DNA of 64,000 nt from an uncultured Burkholderiales bacterium (GTDB lineage Bacteria; Pseudomonadota; Gammaproteobacteria; Burkholderiales; Burkholderiaceae_C). Location of the stretch: contig CAMFGY010000015.1 in assembly GCA_945952065.1 (NCBI GenBank), positions 52,111 to 116,110 of the forward strand. The letters run 5' to 3'. Position 1 is the first letter of the stretch. Every line of letters starts with the position of its first letter. The position numbers and the translations under genes were made by a program. Shown here one piece after another: positions 34,887 through 42,340 of this stretch. The notes beneath the pieces are model-generated. The model did no database searches and was not told the DNA's origin. It saw only the letters and a program-made list of their open reading frames with translations.

Positions 34887-36731
34887 ATGCCCCTGATGCA
34901 AGCACTGAGCCGCTGGCTGCCCCCGTCCAAGCCGGTGCGTCGGCCCTTCGAACTGATCTACGCCGCCGACGAATGCCCACCACCGGGGGCGCTGAGCCTG
35001 TTGGCACTGCAGCATGCGGCCACAGTGCTGGCTTTGATTGCCCATGTGCTGGCCGCCGCCAAGATCGCGGGCCTGAGCCTGCCGCAAACCCACTCCATCG
35101 TCGCCATGACCCTGCTGGGCATGGCCATGGGCACGGCCCTGCAAGCCTGGGGCGGGCGCTGGGGCAGCGGCACGCTGCTGGTATTTCAGCCCGACCCGAT
35201 GATGATCACCGTGGCCGGCGCGGCCATCGCCAGCTACGGCCTGGGCTCGCTGGTGCAGGTGAGCCTGATCGCCGCTGGCGTCACGCTGTGCGTGGGGCCT
35301 TTGATGCGCCATCTGCGCCCGCTCTTCCCGCCCACCGTGGTGGGCACGGTGGTCTGCATGGGCGGCTTAGGCCTGGTGGAGCCGGCCATGCGCAATGCGC
35401 TGGGCGTGCATGCCTCCGCCACGGGCGCCGCCGCCGCCCTGCAAGTCGACGGCATCAGCGCCCTCATCTCCGGCGCCACCCTGGCCAGCATCGTGGTGCT
35501 GTCGGTCTGGGGCGGGCGGCGCTTCAAGTTGCTGGGCGTGTTGGTGGGCTTGTTGATTGGCCTGGCCATTGCCGCCTTCAGCGAGCGCCTGCTGGGCCTG
35601 GAGTGGCTGCACAGCGCGCCCTGGCTGGCTTTGCCGCAGCCCATTGCGCCCAGCTTCAACCTCGGGCCCGAGATCATCGTCGCCATCGTGCTGATCGCCA
35701 CGCTCAACCAGCTGGACAACATCGGCTGCCTGATCGTGATGGACAAGACCGACAACGCCGACTGGAAACGCGCCGATATGCAAATGGTGGGCCGCGGCAT
35801 CCGCGCCAATGGCGCGAGTGACTTTTTGAGTGGCCTGTTCGGCAGCTTCCCCACCGCGCCCAGCTCCGCCAATATCGCCCTGGTGCACGCCACCGGCTCC
35901 AGCAGCCGCTACATCGGCCTGGCCTGCTCGACCCTGTTGCTGTTGGTGGCCCTGAGTCCGCTGCTGACCATGGCGCTCACGCTTATCCCGCAGGCCGTGC
36001 TGGGTGCCATCTCGCTCTATGCCGCCGCCTACCTGATCGTCTCGGGCATTGAGATGATCGCCACCCGCGCGCTCGACAGCCGCGGCATCTTCATGGTGGG
36101 GCTGTCGCTCTGCGCCGGCCTGGCCACCATGCTGATGCCGGGCCTGAGCAAAGGCCTGCCCGAGGGTGTGGCCATGCTGGCCGGCGACGGCTTTGTGGTC
36201 ACCGGCGTTTGCGTGATGGGCCTGAACCTTCTGTTTCGCCTGGGCACCCGCTTGCGCGCCAGCTGCGAGCTGGACCCGCGCCAGGGGCCCATCAGCCACC
36301 AGCTCACCGCCTTTGTGGAGCGCCAAGGCGGCGCCTGGGGCGCCCGCATGGACATCGTCCGCCGCGCCGCTCTGGCAGCGCTGGAAGCCAGTGAGGCAAT
36401 ACATGCCGCAGGCGGCGGCCGGCTGCTGGTGATCCGCGGCAGCTTTGATGAATTCAACTTCGACCTGGAGCTGCTGCATGAGGGCGAGCCGCTGCGGGTG
36501 GGCGCTGCGGCCGAGCCGGGCGATGGCTCAGCAGATGGCAATGCAGCCGCCGTGCCCCTGGATCTGGATGCGCTGATGAACAGCAATGAAGACGATGTCG
36601 CCATCGAAAGCCAGCTCGACGCCGCCATGGCGCGCGTGTCAGGCGTGCTGATGCGCCATCTGGCCGACAAGCTCAGCAGCGCCAGCCTGGGGGCGGGGCA
36701 GGCTGTGTTGAGGATGCATTTTGATCATTGA
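34887..36731 (+). CDS. NCS2-family nucleobase (uracil/xanthine) permease with C-terminal ATPase-like extension
   Basis: This gene encodes 614 residues. The first ~470 residues carry about 14 membrane helices of the UraA/xanthine permease type: TLLGMAMGTALQAWGGRWG, FPPTVVGTVVCMGGLGL, NQLDNIGCLIVMDKTDNADW and the substrate-region FGSFPTAPSSANIALV. A further ~145 cytoplasmic residues are unusual for NCS2. They contain RAALAALEASEAI, LLVIRGSFDEFNFDLELLHEGEPL and a final strand AVLRMHFDH, which reads like a degenerate HATPase fold without DGxG boxes (inference). udk lies beyond the accessory island, matching pyrimidine salvage. Its last 126 coding bases are duplicated at 39693-39820. Confidence 0.87.
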   Translation: MPLMQALSRWLPPSKPVRRPFELIYAADECPPPGALSLLALQHAATVLALIAHVLAAAKIAGLSLPQTHSIVAMTLLGMAMGTALQAWGGRWGSGTLLVFQPDPMMITVAGAAIASYGLGSLVQVSLIAAGVTLCVGPLMRHLRPLFPPTVVGTVVCMGGLGLVEPAMRNALGVHASATGAAAALQVDGISALISGATLASIVVLSVWGGRRFKLLGVLVGLLIGLAIAAFSERLLGLEWLHSAPWLALPQPIAPSFNLGPEIIVAIVLIATLNQLDNIGCLIVMDKTDNADWKRADMQMVGRGIRANGASDFLSGLFGSFPTAPSSANIALVHATGSSSRYIGLACSTLLLLVALSPLLTMALTLIPQAVLGAISLYAAAYLIVSGIEMIATRALDSRGIFMVGLSLCAGLATMLMPGLSKGLPEGVAMLAGDGFVVTGVCVMGLNLLFRLGTRLRASCELDPRQGPISHQLTAFVERQGGAWGARMDIVRRAALAALEASEAIHAAGGGRLLVIRGSFDEFNFDLELLHEGEPLRVGAAAEPGDGSADGNAAAVPLDLDALMNSNEDDVAIESQLDAAMARVSGVLMRHLADKLSSASLGAGQAVLRMHFDH

Positions 36732-36733
36732 GG
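36606..36733 (+). repeat. Direct repeat copy A: 3' end of the permease gene
   Basis: These 128 bp, covering the last ~126 coding bases and stop codon of the NCS2 permease, recur at 39693-39820 in the same orientation with about 9 mismatches and no gaps. The two copies flank the low-GC accessory segment. Copy A is in frame with an intact permease. Confidence 0.93.
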
Positions 36734-36864
36734 GCGCATCGGCAGCTTGGAGGCAAGGCGCTGTTCAGCGCGGGGCACTTCAGATTTGAGGCCTGCCCCC
36801 CCCCGCCCCTCTGCTGCCCCCCGCTCCTCTGACCCCCGCCCCTCAGATCGCGAGGGATTTTGCA

Positions 36865-37860
36865 TCAGTCGTTGCCGTATTCGGGTTCGTACTTAATCTC
36901 CACCTCTTTGGTCTCAACGAACTCCTCATTGATGCCAACGGCATTGACGGCAGCGTCTCCGACCAAGGACAGTCCACAAGTTGGGCAATAAAACTCAGAG
37001 GGTGAAAAGCCGCGCTCTATGACCTCATAGCCGTATTCCACATCGTCTTGATCTTCGGCTGCTTCCTCCCACACCATGTCGCCCGCAGCCGCCCCCCAGG
37101 TCTTGCATGCTGGGCACTCGTGGTGCCAAGTCTGCGAATACAGATAGTGAAAGTCTCTGTAGTCAATGGGACGCTGCTGCGTCTGGGCTTTGAAAAGCTT
37201 GAACTTGTCGCGCCCAAGTTTTCCGTTCTCGGTCTTCTTGAACTCAGAGGCGTGATGGATTACCCGCTGCTTGGCCGCGTTCACTTCCGCAAGGCGGTGG
37301 GCTTTTAGAAGGGCCTTAGGGGCTTTGGAATCTGCTCCCAGCCACTCTTGTAGGTCCATGTCCATGCTTTTGAGGATGAGGTCTGCTGCGTTCCAGAAGT
37401 CGCCCTCCCATGCTTCAAACGGCATTGCAGCACAGGCGGCTTCTCCTGAGTGAAGCTCTGCGTTCCTGCGATCAGCTAGCTTCTTGCAGCCCTCGATCAC
37501 GGGCGTTGAGAAGTGCGGCACGGTGTGATTGAGCCTGGCATACGCCACCGAAGCATTAATGGTGCGCACCTTCGTGCTGGTTGGGATGCCACAGGCCTCC
37601 AAGAGGCTGTTGGTGTTCTCGGCTTCCACCACCAAAGAAGGGTGAATGCCAGAAAGCTGCGCCTTGGCCAAAAGCTCCAAGGCACCTGCGGCCCAGAGTT
37701 GGCACTCGGTGTCCATCCCCGCTTGTTTGGCGTCCACACTGCGCTTGGCCATGAGCTTGGACTTAGCGAGTAGCGTTTCGTGAGCGACCGCAACGGGCGG
37801 TGGAAGTCTCTTGCCCTTTTTCGAGATTTTGAAGAAGTCCATGTTGGCATTGCTGCTCAT
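36865..37860 (-). CDS. HEPN-like putative ribonuclease with C-terminal zinc ribbon
   Basis: This gene encodes 331 residues with no gene name that I recognise. The helical N-terminal half (about 45-180) has HEPN features: LWAAGALELLAKAQLSGIHPSL and the R-x4-H motif in ADRRNAELHSGE (R132-H137), the catalytic signature of HEPN RNases. The C-terminal third has two Cys pairs, C249-x2-C252 and C292-x2-C295, forming a zinc ribbon around an acidic insert, and an acidic tail. DUF4145-like proteins share part of this layout. The start at 37860 overlaps the upstream dioxygenase stop (ATGA), showing tight coupling. GC is visibly lower than in the flanks. A role in defence or stress is inference. Confidence 0.75.
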   Translation of the reverse strand: MSSNANMDFFKISKKGKRLPPPVAVAHETLLAKSKLMAKRSVDAKQAGMDTECQLWAAGALELLAKAQLSGIHPSLVVEAENTNSLLEACGIPTSTKVRTINASVAYARLNHTVPHFSTPVIEGCKKLADRRNAELHSGEAACAAMPFEAWEGDFWNAADLILKSMDMDLQEWLGADSKAPKALLKAHRLAEVNAAKQRVIHHASEFKKTENGKLGRDKFKLFKAQTQQRPIDYRDFHYLYSQTWHHECPACKTWGAAAGDMVWEEAAEDQDDVEYGYEVIERGFSPSEFYCPTCGLSLVGDAAVNAVGINEEFVETKEVEIKYEPEYGND

Positions 37861-38540
37861 GCGGTGGTTCCCATGACACTGACCCGATAGAGGATGCGCT
37901 TTGTAGATGTGGTGGCGTCTGATCTTCGGTGGAGCATCTTCCAGTTGTCGATCACCAGCACGGCCCCTGGTGTCCATTGATGAACGTGGGTAGGGGCGAG
38001 GGTGCGATTCAAAAGCTTCTCCATGAGTGCGCTGGCACGGGGCGTGGAGCCCTGCATGCAGCCCGGATCAAAACGCAAGAAAGCCCCCCCCTTGGCCTTG
38101 ATCGTTGCGTAGAACGACTGGGCACCCGTGCGGATCAAGAAGGGCTCTGTGAGCGCTGCTTCGTGAAGGTCTCCGGGAACCAAGGTAGAGGAGACCAAGA
38201 GCTCAGTGTCGGCAGTTCGTGCGGGACACTCGTGCATTCCCATCACAAGGTAGCGTGCTGGCTCCACGCGATGGGCCATGTCCATATGCCAAGGTTGTTG
38301 TCCAGTTCCCGACATCCGGCTCAAAGAGTGCGGATGAGCATTGTCCGCGAGCTTTGGCGTTAGCCTATCGACAAGTTGCCGGGTGCGAGTTGTGATTGGA
38401 GTCCCGAGACAATGAGCAAGGGACAGCACAGCGCGCTCAAAGGCGTCTGCATCATCGGCGTTGTACTGGGTGGCAACCCAGCCGCACTCTTTCAGCATCC
38501 TGCTTTCATTCGGGTTGAGTGGCTGATTTGTCGGTGCCAT
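37857..38540 (-). CDS. TauD/TfdA-like 2-oxoglutarate/Fe(II)-dependent dioxygenase
   Basis: This gene encodes 227 residues. The iron-binding triad is visible: H85-x-D87 in QPWHMDMAHR and distal H204 in DNWKMLHRRSD. R215 is a plausible 2-oxoglutarate carboxylate ligand, and the body matches the jelly-roll of TauD/clavaminate synthase-like enzymes (GAVLVIDNW, KRILYRVSVMG). It is shorter than typical TauD (about 280). It is the first gene of a two-gene operon, overlapping the HEPN/zinc-ribbon gene by 4 nt. The substrate is unknown. Possibilities include a small molecule, a modified nucleotide or a protein/RNA side chain. Confidence 0.82.
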   Translation of the reverse strand: MAPTNQPLNPNESRMLKECGWVATQYNADDADAFERAVLSLAHCLGTPITTRTRQLVDRLTPKLADNAHPHSLSRMSGTGQQPWHMDMAHRVEPARYLVMGMHECPARTADTELLVSSTLVPGDLHEAALTEPFLIRTGAQSFYATIKAKGGAFLRFDPGCMQGSTPRASALMEKLLNRTLAPTHVHQWTPGAVLVIDNWKMLHRRSDATTSTKRILYRVSVMGTTA

Positions 38541-38703
38541 TGGATCGGGCTAGCTGCGCATTGGTCGAGTTACGCTGTGTTTTACCGCACTTTGACTAGC
38601 GCAGAACCGCTATGCTTGGCGCGACGCAATGCGATTTTTGTTTGGTGGGAGTCCTTTGGAAAAAGAGCCATCGCCGGTTCTGCACACTGTCGAGGCGGCA
38701 TGA

Positions 38704-38734
38704 GGGGCATGAGGGTCAAGGGGCATGAGGGTCA
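38704..38734 (+). repeat. Tandem repeat of 15-mer GGGGCATGAGGGTCA
   Basis: Two exact copies of the 15-mer lie at 38704-38718 and 38720-38734 with a 16-nt period, immediately left of the transposase unit. The right side of the unit has its own, unrelated tandem duplication. They may mark the edge of the mobile unit. Confidence 0.85.
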
Positions 38735-38752
38735 GGCCTTAAATTTGAAGTC
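38728..38752. repeat. Left inverted repeat of the REP-associated transposase unit
   Basis: This 25-bp segment (core GCCTTAAATTT) is matched by the reverse complement of 39641-39665 with only two mismatches. The pair brackets the transposase gene, the right copy overlapping its last codons. Confidence 0.85.
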
Positions 38753-38779
38753 CCCAGGAGCCTCGCCTAAGCTCCTCGC

Positions 38780-39661
38780 ATGACCCGCCCCTTGCGCATC
38801 GAGTTCCCCGGCGCCGTGTATCACGTCACGGCACGCGGCAATCGACGCGAGCCCATCTTCGAATCAGACGACGACCGCGCCTTGCTGCTGGGTGTCATCG
38901 GCCAGACGATGCAGCGCTTTGACGCGGTGATAGTGGCTTACTGCTTGATGGGCAATCACTATCACTTTGTGCTGGGCACGCGCCAAGCCAATCTGTCTGC
39001 CCTGATGCAGCAATTGAACGGCATCTACACCCAGGCCTTCAATCGGCGGCATGGCAAGGTGGGGCATTTGTTCCAGGGCCGATTCAAGGCGATCTTGGTG
39101 GACCGTGACAGCTATCTGCTGGAGGCCTGCCGTTACATTGAGCTCAACCCTGTGCGTGCGCAGATGGTGGCGCAGCCGGGCGACTGGCCATGGTCCAGCT
39201 ACCGCGCCCATTGCGGCCTTGCCCCGCCCCCGCCCTGGCTTGACACGGCGGGGCTGCATGCTCATTTGCTAGGGCGTGAGGTTCGCTCCGACAGAGATCG
39301 TGCGCTTGCAGCCAGCCGCTATGCCGAACTGGTGGAAGCAGCTCGGGACTTGCGCCTCTGGGAGGAAGGCTTGCGCCAGCAAATCTACCTGGGCGATGAG
39401 GCCTTTGTGGAGCGGACCTTGGCAGAGAGCGAGCGCAGGCCTGCGACCTCCAAGGCGAGCGACATCCCTCGGCAGCAGCGCAGCGAACCCAAGAGCTTGC
39501 AGCAGTGGCAACACGACTACCCCGATCGTGCCGAAGCCCTTTGGATGGCGCACACACGCTCGGGCATCAAGATGACGGCGCTCGCGGCCGAATTGGGCTT
39601 GTCGGTCGCGCGAGTCAGCCAGTTGATCAAGAAGTTTGAGGACTTGAAATTTAAGGCGTGA
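38780..39661 (+). CDS. REP-associated tyrosine transposase (RAYT, Y1 HUH family)
   Basis: This gene encodes 293 residues. The N-terminal ~150 residues are an IS200-like Y1 transposase domain: RIEFPGAVYHVTARGNRR, the HUH motif in CLMGNHYHFVL (H60, H62), GHLFQGRFKAILVD, and catalytic tyrosine candidates Y112/Y119 in SYLLEACRYIELNPVRA. The C-terminal part adds a helix-turn-helix-like region (MTALAAELGLSVARVSQLIKKF). RAYTs cut single-stranded palindromic REP DNA and are usually domesticated single copies. Inverted repeats lie on both sides. It is the likely cause or companion of the rearrangement at this locus. Confidence 0.93.
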   Translation: MTRPLRIEFPGAVYHVTARGNRREPIFESDDDRALLLGVIGQTMQRFDAVIVAYCLMGNHYHFVLGTRQANLSALMQQLNGIYTQAFNRRHGKVGHLFQGRFKAILVDRDSYLLEACRYIELNPVRAQMVAQPGDWPWSSYRAHCGLAPPPPWLDTAGLHAHLLGREVRSDRDRALAASRYAELVEAARDLRLWEEGLRQQIYLGDEAFVERTLAESERRPATSKASDIPRQQRSEPKSLQQWQHDYPDRAEALWMAHTRSGIKMTALAAELGLSVARVSQLIKKFEDLKFKA

Positions 39662-39665
39662 CCCT
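39641..39665. repeat. Right inverted repeat of the REP-associated transposase unit
   Basis: This is the reverse complement of 38728-38752 apart from two G/C changes. It overlaps the 3' end of the transposase gene, so the last residues (DLKFKA) are encoded inside the repeat. Confidence 0.85.
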
Positions 39666-39691
39666 GTGCGGGACGTGACCCTGTGCGGGAC
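39658..39691 (+). repeat. 17-bp tandem duplication GTGACCCTGTGCGGGAC
   Basis: Two exact adjacent copies (39658-39674 and 39675-39691) lie between the transposase stop and the second copy of the permease 3' end, which begins at 39693. They mark the junction. Confidence 0.9.
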
Positions 39692-39692
39692 G

Positions 39693-39820
39693 GGAAGCCA
39701 ACTCGACGCCGCCATGGCCCGCGTGTCAGACGTGCTGATGCGCCACTTGGCCGACAAGATCAGCAGTGCCAGCCTGGGGGCGGGGCAGGCGGTGTTGAGG
39801 ATGCATTTTGATCATTGAGG
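39693..39820 (+). repeat. Direct repeat copy B: detached 3' end of an NCS2 permease gene
   Basis: This is a 128-bp, about 93% identical duplicate of 36606-36733 with no attached permease body. Mismatches are scattered and several are at codon third positions, as expected for sequence that diverged as a coding 3' end elsewhere or over time. Together the two copies behave like the ends of an inserted segment. Confidence 0.93.
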
Positions 39821-39931
39821 CCCCTACGAGAACGAGGTCATGCGGGACGCTTAAAGCGCCAAATGGTCTAAGGCAACGCTTCTGCTGCTAACAATTCATG
39901 ACCTGACCCCGCGTCGGCCGGACGCCTCATC

Positions 39932-40579
39932 TCAGTCCACCCCCCGCCCCATCTCCTGCAAGAAACTCTTCACCTTGGTGGTGATGATGTCCACCGCCGG
40001 GCCGTTGGCGCCGTGGGGCAGGATGACGTCGGCGTTGCGCTTGGTGGGCTCGATGAACTGCTTGTGCATGGGGCGCACGGTGTCCATGTATTGGTTCACC
40101 ACCGACTCGGTGCTGCGGCCACGCTCCGAGATGTCGCGCTGCAGGCGGCGGATGAAGCGCACGTCGGAGGCGGTGTCGACATAGATCTTCAGCGACATCA
40201 TATTGCGCAGCTTGGTGTCGTACAGGGCGAACAGGCCTTCCACCACGATGATGGGCGCGGGCTTGACGGTGATGGTGTCGCTGGATCGGTTGTCGGCCGC
40301 GAAGTCATAGACCGGCATGGCGATGGCCTCGCCCTTGCGCAGCGCCGCCAGGTGCTGGGTCATCAGAGGCCAATCAAAGGCATCGGGGTGGTCGTAGTTT
40401 TGCTTGCGCCGGTCTTCGGGCGGCATGTGGGATTGGTCGCGGTAGTAGTCGTCTTGCATCACCACCGCCACGTTCTCCGACCCGATGGCGGCCACCACTT
40501 GGCGCGTCACCGTCGATTTGCCGCTGCCGCTGCCGCCTGCGACTCCGATGACGAAAGGTTTGTGAGTAGATTTGGGCAT
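39932..40579 (-). CDS. udk: Uridine kinase
   Basis: This gene encodes 215 residues phosphorylating uridine and cytidine to UMP and CMP in pyrimidine salvage. The P-loop GVAGGSGSGKST covers residues 12-23 (K21). The family signature DDYYRDQSHMPPEDRRKQNYDHPDAFDW follows, then VYDFAADNRS, IIVVEGLFALYD and the lid RRLQRDISERGR. Length is normal. The gene converges on the NCS2 permease across the accessory island, so permease and kinase were probably neighbours before insertion (inference), which would fit uptake followed by salvage. Confidence 0.96.
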   Translation of the reverse strand: MPKSTHKPFVIGVAGGSGSGKSTVTRQVVAAIGSENVAVVMQDDYYRDQSHMPPEDRRKQNYDHPDAFDWPLMTQHLAALRKGEAIAMPVYDFAADNRSSDTITVKPAPIIVVEGLFALYDTKLRNMMSLKIYVDTASDVRFIRRLQRDISERGRSTESVVNQYMDTVRPMHKQFIEPTKRNADVILPHGANGPAVDIITTKVKSFLQEMGRGVD

Positions 40580-40978
40580 GAAGGGGGAAGCGCTACGGCG
40601 AGAGGGGTCGGGCCTGCGACTTGGCGGGCGGAGATTGAAGGCCCGATTTTATGAGGGACGGACACCGCAGCTTGGGTTCGGCGGAGCGTTAACAGGCTGG
40701 ACCCGACCCATTCTCATTGCCACGTTCTCATTGCCACGTTCTCATTGCCACGTTCCCATGGCTTCTTGCGCCAGACCATTGCGTGCTGACACCGCGCCGG
40801 CCGCTTTGCTTCCCCAGCCCCCCCCCATTGGCAGGCATACACCCATCACTTTTGGCACAGGGTGCGCGGTTCAAGATCGCCTTTAATCCCGGGGCAGTCC
40901 CAGGCCGCTCCGCGCCTTGGATGCAGACCAAGAACGACAAGCCCGATTGGGGCGCCACGATCCAGGGAGGACAGATTC
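40580..40978. other. Intergenic region, 399 nt, with divergent promoters
   Basis: This region separates udk (minus) from a small lipoprotein gene (plus). I see no coding sequence that I trust. It holds a three-copy 14-bp tandem repeat (40711-40752), a C-rich tract near 40818-40830, and a GGGAGG ribosome binding site just before the downstream ATG. Confidence 0.6.
40711..40752 (+). repeat. Three tandem copies of TTCTCATTGCCACG
   Basis: Three exact 14-bp units (40711-40724, 40725-40738, 40739-40752) are followed by a partial fourth (TTCCCAT). They lie upstream of udk, 131-173 nt from its start. Copy number may vary between strains. Confidence 0.95.
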
Positions 40979-41257
40979 ATGAATTCAAGCCAACAAGCCA
41001 CCAGCCGCCGCCGACTCCGCGGCCTTGCCATCACCGTGCTCGCCGTGCAAACCTTGTTGGGCTGCGCCGGAGTGCCCGAGGCTGAGAAGAGCAGCAAGAA
41101 CGACTTGGACCCCGGCATTTTGGTGACCGGCTCACGAATCCCGCGCCGAGACCACACCAAGACGCCCGGCGTGACCGCCATTGAGCAAGGCGATATGGGC
41201 ACCCAAATGGGCGCCATGTCGGCAGGCAAGCGGGCTGTGCCTCCCCAGGGCAAGTGA
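40979..41257 (+). CDS. Small predicted lipoprotein
   Basis: This gene encodes 92 residues, with a GGGAGG ribosome binding site upstream of the ATG. An Arg-rich start and a hydrophobic stretch (LAITVLAVQTLLGCAG) give a lipobox-like LLGC, so it is probably acylated. The mature part includes ILVTGSRIPRRD, a string otherwise typical of the N-terminus of TonB-dependent receptors just before the plug, but no receptor follows. The rest is polar and Met/Gly-rich (GDMGTQMGAMSAGKR). I do not recognise the family and propose no function. Confidence 0.68.
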   Translation: MNSSQQATSRRRLRGLAITVLAVQTLLGCAGVPEAEKSSKNDLDPGILVTGSRIPRRDHTKTPGVTAIEQGDMGTQMGAMSAGKRAVPPQGK

Positions 41258-41443
41258 TCAGCGGCGCTGCCGTGCCGGGCAGCGCACTGAGCCCCTGGCC
41301 GCGACCGTAAAAATTCAGCGTTATCCTGAGTGCCTTGGGCCTGCGTTCTGCGCATGGCCTAGGGTTTCAATCGAGCACGGAATCAAGCGCCGGAGGAAAA
41401 ATACGCCTCTGGATTGCTGAGCAAAGGCGAGAGTGAGGACTCC

Positions 41444-42325
41444 ATGGATGACCTGAGCGGCATGAAGGCGTGCCACAGCTGGGCCGCACGCGCGCGCAGC
41501 GCGTGGGTGTGGCTTGCCTGCTTGAGTTTGGCCGCCTGCACCGGAGGGCCCTCGCCAGCCCCCGCGCCACCGCTCAAGAATGTGGTGACGCCAGCGCCGA
41601 AGCCTGCGCCCCCTCCTCCTCCCCCACCCGCACCGCCCGCCCCGGTGGCCACCGCGGCAGCACCGCCACCGCCCGCCCCGAGCCCCATCATTCGCGTGCC
41701 GATGCCGGACTGCGAGGCCGAGTTGCTGGCCCCCTTCCCTTGGCCCAAACCGCCTCAGTACACCAGCGCGGTGCAAATCGCCAACGCCGCCTTGTTCGGC
41801 GCCAGTGCTGGGCCTCACACCCTGGGAGATGTCGCCCGGCGGCTGGACCGCGCCATCACCGACGCGGGCTATTTTCAACACCGCTATCTGGGCGTTGCCT
41901 GCAAGGGCTTCGCCATCGTCTTGGACTTGGAGCGACTCAGAGCCGACGGACGCCGACTGCCGCATGCCAAAGGCTTCCCCCTGCCGGATGAAAAAGAAAG
42001 CGAGGGCCTTGGCGATTGGGTGAAACGGCTGTTCTATGCGCCGCCGGGCTTTTATCGGCAAATCGTGTTCGTGGTCTCGGAACAAAACCCGCAAGAGGGC
42101 GAACTCAAGCCCAGTGCACAGCAACTGCGCCGCATCGCTCAGCAAGGCGATGCAGCGCTGCCGCCCAAATTGGCTGCCCTGCCCTACAGCTGGCAATACA
42201 AGGTCACCGCCTTGATTTATGAGTTTGAAAAGAAGCCCAAGCAAAAAGAAGCCAAGCAATTGCCGCCCAGCGGGCGCCTGGCCCCGGCTCAGCATTTGGA
42301 GCAGTCCCGGCTGTTCACCCCTTGA
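41444..42325 (+). CDS. Proline-rich lipoprotein of unknown function, paired with TIR gene
   Basis: This gene encodes 293 residues. The lipobox LAAC lies in a hydrophobic leader (AWVWLACLSLAAC), followed by a long Pro/Ala linker (about residues 40-85) that could span periplasm or peptidoglycan. A folded domain from about 95 follows: PDCEAELLAPFPWPKPPQY, DVARRLDRAITDAGYFQHRY, GFYRQIVFVVSEQNPQ, WQYKVTALIYEFEKK. I do not recognise this domain. The TIR-membrane gene starts 15 nt downstream, so they are probably co-transcribed. The start at 41444 is chosen for GTGAGGA upstream; a TTG at 41414 is also in frame. Confidence 0.75.
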   Translation: MDDLSGMKACHSWAARARSAWVWLACLSLAACTGGPSPAPAPPLKNVVTPAPKPAPPPPPPPAPPAPVATAAAPPPPAPSPIIRVPMPDCEAELLAPFPWPKPPQYTSAVQIANAALFGASAGPHTLGDVARRLDRAITDAGYFQHRYLGVACKGFAIVLDLERLRADGRRLPHAKGFPLPDEKESEGLGDWVKRLFYAPPGFYRQIVFVVSEQNPQEGELKPSAQQLRRIAQQGDAALPPKLAALPYSWQYKVTALIYEFEKKPKQKEAKQLPPSGRLAPAQHLEQSRLFTP

Positions 42326-42340
42326 GGCTTCGCTCCGGTC

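Noticed and set aside
38704..39691. A CRISPR-like array from the short direct repeats around the transposase
   Set aside because: There are only two copies on each side, tandem without spacers, and the left and right repeat units differ. They are edge duplications, not an array.
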